Shown: positions 50,741-58,876 of the stretch, piece after piece
Layout: every line of letters starts with the position of its first letter
How positions within the stretch are numbered: the first letter of the stretch is position 1
Source of the DNA: Physcousia sp015060555
Lineage (GTDB): Bacteria > Bacteroidota > Bacteroidia > Bacteroidales > Bacteroidaceae
NCBI GenBank assembly: GCA_015060555.1
Contig: SUYG01000023.1
Coordinates: 1 to 64,000 of the forward strand
DNA: 64,000 nt
Reading direction: 5' to 3'
The notes under the pieces: model-generated
What the model was told of the DNA's origin: nothing
The model's database searches: none
Seen by the model: only the letters and a program-made list of their open reading frames with translations
Program-made: the position numbers and the translations under genes

Positions 50741-52036
50741 ATGGAAAGAGTGAAGATGAAGCTCATCTACCCCAAGTGGAAGAAGCTACCCGGACAGACC
50801 ACCTTCAACCTGCCGCCCCACGGACCTGTGGCCTTCGCCGGCACCTTGCCGGAGTATGTCGATGTCAGCTTCACCGACGAGAATGTCGAAGCCATCGACT
50901 TCGAGGAGGATTGCGACATCGTCGCCCTCTCGATGATGCTCTCCACGCAGGTCAAGCGCGGCTGGGAGATTGCCGAGGAGTACCACAAGCGCGGCAAGCT
51001 GGTGATGGCAGGCGGTATCTCATCGATGCTACATGCCGAGGAGATGGTGCAGCACGTTGACAGTCTCTTCCTGGGTGAGAGCGAAGGACGCATGGACAAT
51101 GTGATGCAGGACTTCCTGCAGGGGCGCCTGAAGAAGGTCTATAACTTCATGGGCCAGCTGCCGCCCATCGAGTCCGTGGGCAAGTGCCGCCGCGACCTCT
51201 ACAAGCGCCACCTCTACAACCACAAGGGTGTGCAGATGGTGGACCTCTTCCACGCCTCGCGTGGATGCCGTTTCAGCTGCTACCCCTGTGCCGTCAGCTA
51301 CCTCGGCGGGCGTAAGTTCCGTCCCCGTCCCATCGACAAGGTCGTCGAAGACATGGCCTCCATCGACAACAACCGTCTCTTCATCGTCGATAACTCCCTG
51401 GCGCAGAACAAGGAGTGGGAGAAGGAACTCTTCCGTGCCATCGCGCCGCTGAAGAAGAAATGGATCAGCCACACCATCGAGGACGACGACGAAGTGCTCT
51501 CGCTGGCCTACGATGCCGGTGCATGGTATGTCTATCAAGCCGTCTATGACACCAGTGATTATATTAAGGAACGCGTGAAACGCTACCACGACCATGGCAT
51601 CGGCGTGGAAGGAACCATCCTCCTGGGACTGGACAACCAGAGCGAGGACGACTGCAAGCGTCTCATCGATTTCCTCGGTGAAATCGACCTGGATCTGGCC
51701 GAGTTCACCATCCTCACACCCTTCCCCCACACGAAGACCTACGACGACCTGCTGCGCCAGGGTCGTATCTTCGACTTCGACTGGAACCACTATAACGCCG
51801 GTCAGGTCGTCTTCCAACCCAAGCAGATGACCCCCGAGGCACTGCAGAACGTCTATGACTACGCCTGGAAATCCTTCTACAAGGATGAGACACAGGAACA
51901 GAAGATGTTCAACCTCTTCTGTAAAGTCGCCCTGCGCGAGATGCAGGAAGGCACCTATCGCCAGCGCGACCGAAAACTCATGAACCAGAGCTTCGGCCAC
52001 CGCGTGGACCGTACCAAGCGCAATGTGAACATCTAA
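50741..52036 (+). CDS. B12-binding-type radical SAM protein in the polyene cluster
   Basis: A 431-residue protein. The first 140 residues form a cobalamin-binding-like Rossmann domain (DIVALSMMLSTQVKRGWEIA, VMAGGISSMLHAEEM, DSLFLGESEG), without an evident DxHxxG motif. The radical SAM cluster is C176-C180-C183 in HASRGCRFSCYPCAV, then FIVDNSLAQN and TILLGLDNQSEDD. It resembles HpnJ/BchE-class enzymes. A reaction in the pathway (methylation, cyclisation or C-C bond formation) is only inferred from context. An alternative start at MKLIYPKWKK follows a GGAAAGAG sequence. Confidence 0.85.
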   Translation: MERVKMKLIYPKWKKLPGQTTFNLPPHGPVAFAGTLPEYVDVSFTDENVEAIDFEEDCDIVALSMMLSTQVKRGWEIAEEYHKRGKLVMAGGISSMLHAEEMVQHVDSLFLGESEGRMDNVMQDFLQGRLKKVYNFMGQLPPIESVGKCRRDLYKRHLYNHKGVQMVDLFHASRGCRFSCYPCAVSYLGGRKFRPRPIDKVVEDMASIDNNRLFIVDNSLAQNKEWEKELFRAIAPLKKKWISHTIEDDDEVLSLAYDAGAWYVYQAVYDTSDYIKERVKRYHDHGIGVEGTILLGLDNQSEDDCKRLIDFLGEIDLDLAEFTILTPFPHTKTYDDLLRQGRIFDFDWNHYNAGQVVFQPKQMTPEALQNVYDYAWKSFYKDETQEQKMFNLFCKVALREMQEGTYRQRDRKLMNQSFGHRVDRTKRNVNI

Positions 52037-52057
52037 GCCCTATAAGTCCCATCAATC

Positions 52058-52420
52058 ATGAAAGTCCCCAAAGAATACTATGATGAGCTGTTCCCCTTCC
52101 AGGGACAGTGGGATATGCCCTCCATGTGCGGACTGAAGATCCGCCACCACGAAGGACATACCTATGTCATTGTCACCGAACTCTACCAGGAGAACCCCGG
52201 CACCAGCATCACCTATGCCGGTCTTGCGCTGGCAGAACAGGTTTGCAAGGCCAAGGGGCTGGACATCAGTCAGATCACCTACATCGAGTGCGCCCCCGAC
52301 ACGAACTCCAAGCTGTCGTTCTACGACGAGGAGTACTTCGAGGTCGATTTCAATGCCGACCCGCAACATAAATACCGTCAGCTCTCCGCTGAAGAAATAA
52401 AGAGTATCCTCGAAGCCTAA
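52058..52420 (+). CDS. Small protein of unknown function in the polyene cluster
   Basis: A 120-residue soluble protein: PKEYYDELFPFQGQWDMPSM, HTYVIVTELYQENPGTSITY and NSKLSFYDEEYFEVDF. It has no signal peptide and I recognise no family. It follows the radical SAM gene by 21 bp and is probably part of the same operon, possibly its partner protein. A repeat spacer follows. Confidence 0.65.
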   Translation: MKVPKEYYDELFPFQGQWDMPSMCGLKIRHHEGHTYVIVTELYQENPGTSITYAGLALAEQVCKAKGLDISQITYIECAPDTNSKLSFYDEEYFEVDFNADPQHKYRQLSAEEIKSILEA

Positions 52421-52434
52421 CCGCCCTTCATTAA

Positions 52435-52490
52435 ACTCTAAGTCCTTAAACTTAAACCCTTAAACTTTAAACTTTAAACTTTAAACTTCC
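52435..52490. repeat. Heptameric tandem repeat spacer (cttaaac/tttaaac units)
   Basis: About six units of ctttaaa/cttaaac precede the third ketosynthase gene and are followed by a C-rich tract. Confidence 0.7.
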
Positions 52491-52505
52491 CCTCCACCCC
52501 CCCCA

Positions 52506-54227
52506 ATGGTCTATTCCCTCGCCGATAACATCATCTCGCCCCTTGGCATGACCACGCAGGACAACTACCAGGCCCTCAAGGCTGGTCGTTCAGCGTTGCG
52601 TCGCTACGAGGGCGCGTTGGGCGTGCCGGAGCCTTTCACGGCTTCGCTCTTCAGCGAGGAGCAGCGTCGTGCGTTGTCGCATGAGGGCCTGACGCGTTTC
52701 GAGTCGCTCGCCGTCGCTTCCATCCGTGATGCGCTGGCGCAGACTGACCTCGATGTCTCGCAGCCGAGGGTTGTATTCATCCTCAGCACCACAAAGGGGA
52801 ATATAGAGCTCTTGAGCAGGGGCATACAGTCGCCCTCCGACATCTCCCCCGCCACCGCAGCACAGCATATTGCCGATGCGATAGGCGTGAGCACCACGCC
52901 TTTGGTGGTTTGCAATGCCTGCATCTCCGGCGTGGCAGCCCTCATCCTGGCTTCGCGCTTGCTGGAGGCCGACTGCTACGATGTCGCCATTGTCTGTGGT
53001 GCCGACGTGCAGAACACCTTCACCGTGTCGGGCTTCCAGTCGCTGAAGGCCGTCTCCGAAGACGCCTGCAGGCCCTTCGACCTGGAGCGCACGGGTCTCA
53101 ATCTGGGCGAAGCTGCTGCCACCCTCATCCTCGGTCGTCAGCCCAAGGAGGCTGGCTGCTGGGCCATCGAGGCCGGCGCCATCCGCAACGACGGTTTCCA
53201 TATCAGCTCACCCTCCAAGAACGGCGACGGTGCCAGGGCTGCCCTGCAGGCCATAGGCGCCGAGGCTGTTGCCGACACGTTGGCTTTCGTCAATGCCCAC
53301 GGCACAGCCACGATGTTCAATGACCAGATGGAATCTGTGGCCATTGCGCAGTCGGGTTTGCAGACCGTTCCCGTGAATGCCCTGAAGGGCTTCTATGGCC
53401 ACACGCTGGGCGCCGCAGGTCTCCTGGAGACCGTGGCATCGATGGCGGCCGCTGATGACGGCACCGTTCTCGCCACGCGTGGCTTCCAGGAATTGGGTGT
53501 CTCAGGCAGGATTCAGGTGGTCCGGGAGAACGGTGCCACCCACAAGCACCGTTTCATCAAGATGATTTCTGGTTTCGGAGGCGGCAATGCGGCGATTCTT
53601 TGTGAAAAAGCAAACAGTATCCCCACAGACCCACCCCCGCCCCCTCCCGTGAAGGAGGGGAGTGGCAGTGCAGGGACGCCAAGTCACCATGTGCGTTTGA
53701 CGCCGCAGACCTTGACCATCGACGGCAAGGAGGTGGCGACGGCATGTCCGCTGACAGACCTCTACAAGCGCTATGTCGGCGACTATCCCAAATACTACAA
53801 GATGGACGGCCTGAGCCGCCTCGGCTTCCTGGCCTCGGAGCTCTTGCTACAGGCCGAGGGTAGGAGAGAGGACGATGAAATGGCGGCTGATAGGGCTGTC
53901 ATCCTCTTCAATCACACCTCCTCCCTCGATGCTGACATGAAGTTCCAGGCTTCCATTGCCGACCCCGACAACTTCTTCGCCAGCCCCTCGGTGTTCGTAT
54001 ATACCCTCCCCAATATCGTCACGGGTGAGATTGCCATCCGCCACCACTACCACGGCGAGACCTCGTTCTATGTCCTTCCTGCACGCGACGAGCAACGGAT
54101 GCAGCAGGTCATCACCGCCTCCTTCCAGGATGCCGCCACACGCAGCATGATTACGGGTTGGGTGGATTACGTGGACGAGCAGCATTATGAGGCCAGCCTC
54201 CAGCTGATATTCCGTCAGCCCGAATAA
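52506..54227 (+). CDS. Third ketosynthase with extra C-terminal domain joined by a repeat-derived linker
   Basis: A 573-residue protein. Residues 1-366 form a ketosynthase with C139 (VVCNACISGVAALI), H265 (FVNAHGTATMFND) and H299 (KGFYGHTLGAAG). Then a low-complexity linker (SIPTDPPPPPPVKEGSGSAG) encoded by the GC-rich palindrome leads into a C-terminal domain (about 395-573: YKMDGLSRLGFLASELLLQ, VILFNHTSSLDADMKF, VYTLPNIVTGEIAIRHH), a ketosynthase-N-like fold usually found as a separate protein. The fusion may have arisen through the repeat. It is probably ApeR-like or a partner in chain initiation. Confidence 0.85.
   Translation: MVYSLADNIISPLGMTTQDNYQALKAGRSALRRYEGALGVPEPFTASLFSEEQRRALSHEGLTRFESLAVASIRDALAQTDLDVSQPRVVFILSTTKGNIELLSRGIQSPSDISPATAAQHIADAIGVSTTPLVVCNACISGVAALILASRLLEADCYDVAIVCGADVQNTFTVSGFQSLKAVSEDACRPFDLERTGLNLGEAAATLILGRQPKEAGCWAIEAGAIRNDGFHISSPSKNGDGARAALQAIGAEAVADTLAFVNAHGTATMFNDQMESVAIAQSGLQTVPVNALKGFYGHTLGAAGLLETVASMAAADDGTVLATRGFQELGVSGRIQVVRENGATHKHRFIKMISGFGGGNAAILCEKANSIPTDPPPPPPVKEGSGSAGTPSHHVRLTPQTLTIDGKEVATACPLTDLYKRYVGDYPKYYKMDGLSRLGFLASELLLQAEGRREDDEMAADRAVILFNHTSSLDADMKFQASIADPDNFFASPSVFVYTLPNIVTGEIAIRHHYHGETSFYVLPARDEQRMQQVITASFQDAATRSMITGWVDYVDEQHYEASLQLIFRQPE
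53622..53664. repeat. GC-rich palindromic mini-repeat at the domain junction of the third ketosynthase
   Basis: The plus strand reads acccccgccccctcccgt then gaaggaggggagtggcag. It encodes the Pro-rich linker between the two domains. Confidence 0.6.
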
Positions 54228-54259
54228 CCATCACATTCAGCGTAAAAGAAACAGAAACC

Positions 54260-54613
54260 ATGTGGAAAATCATACCTTACGCCGTGTTGCAGAGCCTCCT
54301 GCTCGTGGGAGGACAGGTCTTCTTGAAGTTCGCCATGATGCGGATGCTGCCTTTCGCCTGGACAAGAACGTTCTGGGCCAGTCTGCTCACCAACTGGCAC
54401 TTCGCAGCCTGCGGTCTCTTCTTCGGCGCCGCCTCACTGCTGTGGATGTACATCGTGAAGGTCTTCCCCTTCAGCATGGCTTACCCGATGGTCAGCCTCA
54501 GCTACGTCTTCGGCATGTTCGCCGCCATCCTCTTCTTCCATGAGGAGGTGTCGCTGATGAAATGGGTCGGCGTGGCCTGCATCATGCTGGGATGTGTGCT
54601 GATAGCGAAGTGA
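54260..54613 (+). CDS. SMR/EmrE-like small membrane transporter
   Basis: A 117-residue protein with four predicted membrane helices: YAVLQSLLLVGGQVFLKFAM, HFAACGLFFGAASLLWMYIV, SMAYPMVSLSYVFGMFAAIL and MKWVGVACIMLGCVLIAK. It resembles the small multidrug-resistance/DMT family, some members of which flip undecaprenyl-linked or other lipids. In the cluster it may move a lipid-linked intermediate. No charged residue characteristic of EmrE (Glu14) is obvious, so drug export is doubtful. Confidence 0.8.
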   Translation: MWKIIPYAVLQSLLLVGGQVFLKFAMMRMLPFAWTRTFWASLLTNWHFAACGLFFGAASLLWMYIVKVFPFSMAYPMVSLSYVFGMFAAILFFHEEVSLMKWVGVACIMLGCVLIAK

Positions 54614-54660
54614 AAAGTTCAAAGTTCCAAGTTCCAAGTTCCAAGTTCCAAGTTCAATGT
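54611..54660. repeat. Spacer of aagttcc/aagttca units
   Basis: Five to six units of gttccaa(g) lie between the SMR-like gene and the LolA-like start. The start codon of the lolA-like gene follows directly. Confidence 0.6.
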
Positions 54661-55280
54661 TCAAAGTAAGACTTATATTTTATATTTTATATTTTATATT
54701 TGCTACTTCGTCGGCCATGGCGCAGTCCGAGGTGCAGATCCGGCAGCAGATCAATCAGGCGGCATCGCAGATGAAGTCGATGCAGTGTGACTTCGTGCAG
54801 ACCAAGCACCTGAAGATGCTGAACGATAAGATGGTGGCGAAGGGCAAGATGTACTACCGCCAGGGCAACCAGCTGCGTTGGGAGTATGTGACGCCCTATG
54901 CCTACACCTTCATCCTCAACAACAACAAGGTCCTGCTGAAGAACAGTCGGCGCAACGATGTCATTGACGTGAACCAGAACAAAGTCTTCAAGGAGATTGC
55001 CCGCATCATGATGAACAGCGTCGTCGGCAAATGCCTGGCCGACGAGAAGGACTTCAAGACACAGATCACCACCGTGGGGCAGGAGTGGGTGGCCACCCTG
55101 CAGCCCCTGCGGAAGGACATGAAACAGATGTTCCAGCAAATCATCCTGCACTTCGACCGCAAGCAGTCGGTGGTGGCGGTGGTGGAACTGCTGGAGAAGA
55201 ACGGCGACCGCACCGTCATAGAATTAAAGGATATACGCAAGAATGAGCCCATTTCATCGGACCTTTTCACTGTGGATTAG
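54657..55280 (+). CDS. LolA-like outer-membrane lipoprotein carrier
   Basis: A 207-residue periplasmic protein. MKSMQCDFVQTKHLKMLND, GKMYYRQGNQLRWEYVTPYA and NEPISSDLFTVD match LolA-like proteins of aryl-polyene clusters (ApeL). The hydrophobic core of its signal peptide (LIFYILYFIF) is encoded by the tatattt tandem repeat that otherwise forms spacers. It would help carry the lipid-anchored polyene, or a cluster lipoprotein, to the outer membrane. It overlaps the next gene by 38 bp. Confidence 0.87.
   Translation: MFKVRLIFYILYFIFATSSAMAQSEVQIRQQINQAASQMKSMQCDFVQTKHLKMLNDKMVAKGKMYYRQGNQLRWEYVTPYAYTFILNNNKVLLKNSRRNDVIDVNQNKVFKEIARIMMNSVVGKCLADEKDFKTQITTVGQEWVATLQPLRKDMKQMFQQIILHFDRKQSVVAVVELLEKNGDRTVIELKDIRKNEPISSDLFTVD
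54667..54702 (+). repeat. tatattt tandem repeat encoding the LolA signal-peptide core
   Basis: Four to five units of atattttat lie just after the start codon and translate to hydrophobic residues of the signal peptide. Confidence 0.6.
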
Positions 55281-55659
55281 TCTGCTCTTCGTCGCCTGTC
55301 AAGGGCTGTGGGCGCAGGCCGCTTTCCCTTCTGCCGAGGGCGAGCGGGCTCGCTATGCCGTGTATATCGAGTTGCCGCGGAGCTACATCAGTGGCGTGTG
55401 CATCCTCCTGCACGACGGCACCGATGTCAAGGGCAGCATTTTCAATGAGTTCGGCATCTCGGCCATGGACTTCGCCTACCGTCCCCAGAAGGACAAGGTG
55501 AAGCTGTTCTCCGTGCAGAAGATGCTCGACAAATGGTATATCCGCAAGCGCTTGAAGCGCGACCTGCGCGAACTCGTCCACGTCCTCCAGCAGGGCGGCA
55601 CCCGCTATGTGGACGAGAAATATCACATCACTTTTCAGTTGACACCTTTACAGGAGTAG
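55243..55659 (+). CDS. Exported small protein of the polyene cluster, unknown function
   Basis: A 138-residue protein with a signal peptide (LWISLLFVACQGLWAQ; a Cys within it might make it a lipoprotein). RYAVYIELPRSYISGVCILL, SIFNEFGISAMDFAYRPQKD and RYVDEKYHITFQLTPLQE give a beta-rich domain. It overlaps lolA-like by 38 bp, so the two are translationally coupled and may act together; this resembles the position of ApeN-type lipoproteins. I do not recognise a family. Confidence 0.68.
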   Translation: MSPFHRTFSLWISLLFVACQGLWAQAAFPSAEGERARYAVYIELPRSYISGVCILLHDGTDVKGSIFNEFGISAMDFAYRPQKDKVKLFSVQKMLDKWYIRKRLKRDLRELVHVLQQGGTRYVDEKYHITFQLTPLQE

Positions 55660-55662
55660 GAC

Positions 55663-57162
55663 ATGGACGAACGCACTCAACAAAAACAGCTCTTACGCGC
55701 GCGCGGAATCTGCGTGGTCATCCCGACGTACAACAACGCCGGTACGATTGTGCAGGTGGTGGAATCGACGCTGGCGTGCTGCGATGATGTCATCGTGGTC
55801 AACGACGGCTCCACGGATGCCACCACGTCGCTGCTCCAGGGCCTTGAGGGCATCACATTGGTGCACTACGCCGCCAACCGAGGTAAGGGCTATGCCCTGC
55901 GGAAAGGTTTCTGCAAGGCGCGTGAGATGGGTTTCGCCTATGCCATCACGCTGGATGCCGACGGGCAGCACTACCCCGAGCACATCGCCGACTTCCTGCG
56001 TGCCAATCAGGAGAACCCGGGAGCCCTCATCATCGGTAGCCGCAAGCTTCAGGGCGTGCAGCGCTCCAAGGGCAGCGACTTCGCCAATGCCTTCTCCAAC
56101 TTCTGGTTCTGGGTGCAGACAGGGCGTCGTTTGGCCGACACGCAGACCGGCTACCGCCTCTATCCCGTCAGGAAACTCTATGGGCTGTCACTCCTCACCT
56201 CGCGCTACGAGGCGGAGTTGGAGCTGCTGGTGTTCTCGTCGTGGCATGGCGTGAAGTTGGTGGAGATCCCCATCGATGTCTATTACCCTCCCTTGGAGGA
56301 GCGCGTCAGCCATTTCCGTCCCACCGCCGACTTCGCCCGCATCAGTGTCCTCAACACCGTGTTGTGCTTTCTGGCTGTGGTCTATGGTCTGCCTCTGCGC
56401 CTGTGGCGTTTCCTATGCGTGTGGGGTCGCACGCTCTTCTCCCTTCTCTTCTTCTTCGTGATGTGGATCTTGGTGATGCCCTTCATGTGGTTGGATGTCA
56501 AGGTAGCGCCCTTCTCCCTTGAGAAGAAGCGACTGCATGTCCGTCAGTTAATGTCGGGTTTCGCACGTCTGGTGATGATCTATGTGGGCATCCCCGGCAC
56601 CCGTTTCTCCTATAAACGGCCTGCCAACCTTTCCTTCGACAAGCCGCGCATCGTCATCTGCAACCACCAGTCGCATCTGGATCTGATGTGCCAGCTCGTC
56701 TTCAGCCATAAGCTCACCTTCCTGACCAACGACTGGGTCTGGAACAACCCCCTCTACGGTTTCCTTATCCACACAGCCGAATATTATCCCGTCTCCGAGG
56801 GCCTTGATGCGATGCTACCCAAGCTGCGGTCTCTGGTGGAGCGCGGCTACAGCATCTGCGTCTTCCCCGAAGGCACACGCTCCAAGGACTGCAGCATAGG
56901 ACGCTTCCATCAGGGAGCCTTCTACCTGGCCCAGCAGCTGGGACTGGAAGTCCTGCCGATGTACCTCTATGGCCCGGGCAAAGTGTTGCCCAAGAAGACC
57001 TACCATCTGAACAAAGGCCCCATCTACATCGAGGTGGACGAGCCTGTCACGCAGGAGCAGCTGCAGGCCCTTGGCGACCTGAAGCAGCAGACATCCTACT
57101 GGCGACGGCACTACATCACCAAATATGCAGACATCTGCAACCAGATTGAGCAGGAGGTCTGA
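55663..57162 (+). CDS. GT2 glycosyltransferase fused to PlsC-type acyltransferase (ApeJ-like)
   Basis: A 499-residue two-domain protein. The N-terminal GT2 domain has ICVVIPTYNNAGTIVQVV, VNDGSTDATTS and AITLDADGQHY (DxD). A membrane segment (SLLFFFVMWILVMPFM) follows at about residue 265. The C-terminal acyltransferase has ICNHQSHLDLMCQ (HX4D at about 335-340) and VFPEGTRSKDCSIGRF. This architecture is characteristic of ApeJ-like proteins of aryl-polyene clusters and would link the pigment to a sugar-lipid or phospholipid anchor. It starts 4 bp after the previous stop. Confidence 0.9.
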   Translation: MDERTQQKQLLRARGICVVIPTYNNAGTIVQVVESTLACCDDVIVVNDGSTDATTSLLQGLEGITLVHYAANRGKGYALRKGFCKAREMGFAYAITLDADGQHYPEHIADFLRANQENPGALIIGSRKLQGVQRSKGSDFANAFSNFWFWVQTGRRLADTQTGYRLYPVRKLYGLSLLTSRYEAELELLVFSSWHGVKLVEIPIDVYYPPLEERVSHFRPTADFARISVLNTVLCFLAVVYGLPLRLWRFLCVWGRTLFSLLFFFVMWILVMPFMWLDVKVAPFSLEKKRLHVRQLMSGFARLVMIYVGIPGTRFSYKRPANLSFDKPRIVICNHQSHLDLMCQLVFSHKLTFLTNDWVWNNPLYGFLIHTAEYYPVSEGLDAMLPKLRSLVERGYSICVFPEGTRSKDCSIGRFHQGAFYLAQQLGLEVLPMYLYGPGKVLPKKTYHLNKGPIYIEVDEPVTQEQLQALGDLKQQTSYWRRHYITKYADICNQIEQEV

Positions 57163-57167
57163 AAGCC

Positions 57168-57280
57168 CCTCTCCCCGCTCCCACAGAAGCCCCTCTCCCC
57201 GCTCCCCCCGTTGGGGGGAGGGCCTCGCAAAGCGAGAGTTAAGGGGTTTAAGGGTTTAAGAAGTTCAAGAGTTTATTTCA
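57168..57280. repeat. GC-rich palindromic mini-repeat pair in the spacer before the first CrtI-like gene
   Basis: Two half-copies of gcccctctccccgctccc are followed by ccccgttggggggagggcc and a cgcaaagcgag hairpin, then ggtttaag units. It is the clearest free-standing member of the family found in frame elsewhere. Confidence 0.75.
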
Positions 57281-57304
57281 ATTTTTCAATCTTTCAATCA
57301 CACA

Positions 57305-58792
57305 GTGTCCAAAGTTCTCATCATAGGCAGTGGCCTCGGCGGCCTTTCTTGCGGTGTCATCCTTGCCAAGAATGGCTATGATGTCACCGTTCTGGAGCAG
57401 GCCACGCAGGTGGGTGGCTGTCTGCAGTGTTTCACCCGTCGTGGTGCCCGCTTCGAGACAGGTATGCATTTCATTGGCAGCGCTGCCGAGGGGCAGACGC
57501 TGAACCGCCTAATGCAATACCTGGGTCTCAATGACGACGTAACCCTCTCACAACTCGACCCGCAGGGCTATGAGGTGGTGGCGTTGGACGGTCAAACCTT
57601 CCGCTTTGCTACGGGTCGCGAAGCATTCATCGAGACGCTGGCGACAGACTTCCCCCACCAGCGTGACAACCTCGTGCGCTACTATGATCTCATCGAGCGT
57701 GTGGCCGGGGCATCATCGCTCCACTCCCTGAAATATGCCGAGAGCGACACTGCCGTCAACACCGAGTACCAGCTGCGTTCCATCAACGAAGTCATCGATG
57801 AGGTCATCACTGACCCCCTGTTGGCCAAAGTCCTGGTGGGCAACCTGCCCCTCTATGCTGCAGAGCGGGACAAGACACCGTTCTCCACGCACGCCTTCAT
57901 CATGGACTTCTACAACCAGAGTGCTTTCCGCATCGTAGGAGGCAGCAGCGTCATCGCTGATTCCTTGGTGAAGACCATCGAACACCATGGCGGACGTGTG
58001 CTCACGCGTCAAGGCGTGGCGAAGATTGTCTGCGACGAACAAAAGGCCCTGGGCGTCATTACGAAGGACGAGACTTTCTACGAGGCCGATTACATCATCT
58101 CCGACGCCCACCCCAAGCGCACGCTGGAGATGATAGACTCCAAGCTCATCCGTCCCGCCTTCCGCAACCGCATCAACACGATGCCGCAGACCGTCGGCGG
58201 CTTCGCCGTCTATCTCGATTTCAAGGAAGGTGCCCTGCCTTATATGAACCATAACTTCTACGGCTTCGAGACCAGTACGCCGTGGGATTGCGAGCACTAC
58301 GATGAGGCCTCGTGGCCCAAGGGCTATCTCTATATGCATTTCTGTCAGGAGCCCATGCCGCGCTATGCCACGACGGGTGTCATCCTCTCCTATATGCAGA
58401 TGAGCGAGGTGGAGCCGTGGCTGGGCACTCACGTTGGACATCGCGGCAGCGACTACGAAGCCTTCAAGCAGCGCAAGGCCGAGCGCCTTCTGGATGTCCT
58501 CGAACGCCGCTTCCCCGGACTGCGTGCTTCCATCAGGCACTACTACACATCCACACCGCTCACCTATCTCGACTACACCGGCACCGAGGCCGGCTCCATG
58601 TACGGCATCGCCAAGGACATCCATCTGGGTTCCGCCTGCCGCGTGCCCCACAGGACGCGCATCCCCAACGTCCTGCAGACGGGGCAGAACATCAACTCCC
58701 ATGGCATGTTGGGTGTCCTCGTCGGCACCATCGTCACGTGCAGCGAGTTCCTGACAGCCGAGCGCATCTACCAACAAATAAAAGCCTCCTGA
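57305..58792 (+). CDS. CrtI/phytoene-desaturase-like flavoprotein 1
   Basis: A 495-residue FAD protein starting at GTG. SKVLIIGSGLGGLSCGVILA is the dinucleotide-binding start; VGGCLQCFTRRGARFETGMH is the CrtI-type loop; GTEAGSMYGIAKDIHLGSAC and LQTGQNINSHGMLGVLVGTI form the C-terminal FAD contact. It belongs to the NAD(P)/FAD polyene desaturase/isomerase superfamily. Acting on the polyene chain (desaturation, saturation or isomerisation) is inferred from context. A related paralogue follows immediately. Confidence 0.87.
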   Translation: MSKVLIIGSGLGGLSCGVILAKNGYDVTVLEQATQVGGCLQCFTRRGARFETGMHFIGSAAEGQTLNRLMQYLGLNDDVTLSQLDPQGYEVVALDGQTFRFATGREAFIETLATDFPHQRDNLVRYYDLIERVAGASSLHSLKYAESDTAVNTEYQLRSINEVIDEVITDPLLAKVLVGNLPLYAAERDKTPFSTHAFIMDFYNQSAFRIVGGSSVIADSLVKTIEHHGGRVLTRQGVAKIVCDEQKALGVITKDETFYEADYIISDAHPKRTLEMIDSKLIRPAFRNRINTMPQTVGGFAVYLDFKEGALPYMNHNFYGFETSTPWDCEHYDEASWPKGYLYMHFCQEPMPRYATTGVILSYMQMSEVEPWLGTHVGHRGSDYEAFKQRKAERLLDVLERRFPGLRASIRHYYTSTPLTYLDYTGTEAGSMYGIAKDIHLGSACRVPHRTRIPNVLQTGQNINSHGMLGVLVGTIVTCSEFLTAERIYQQIKAS

Positions 58793-58821
58793 AAGTAGGA
58801 TTCAAGATTCAAGAAATAGTA

Positions 58822-58876
58822 TCATTTTTCACTTTTCATTTTTCACTTTTCATTTATAACTCACTTTTCACTCAAC
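58822..58876. repeat. ttttcactttt tandem repeat spacer
   Basis: About five units of ttttcatt/ttttcactt lie between the two CrtI-like genes. Confidence 0.65.
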
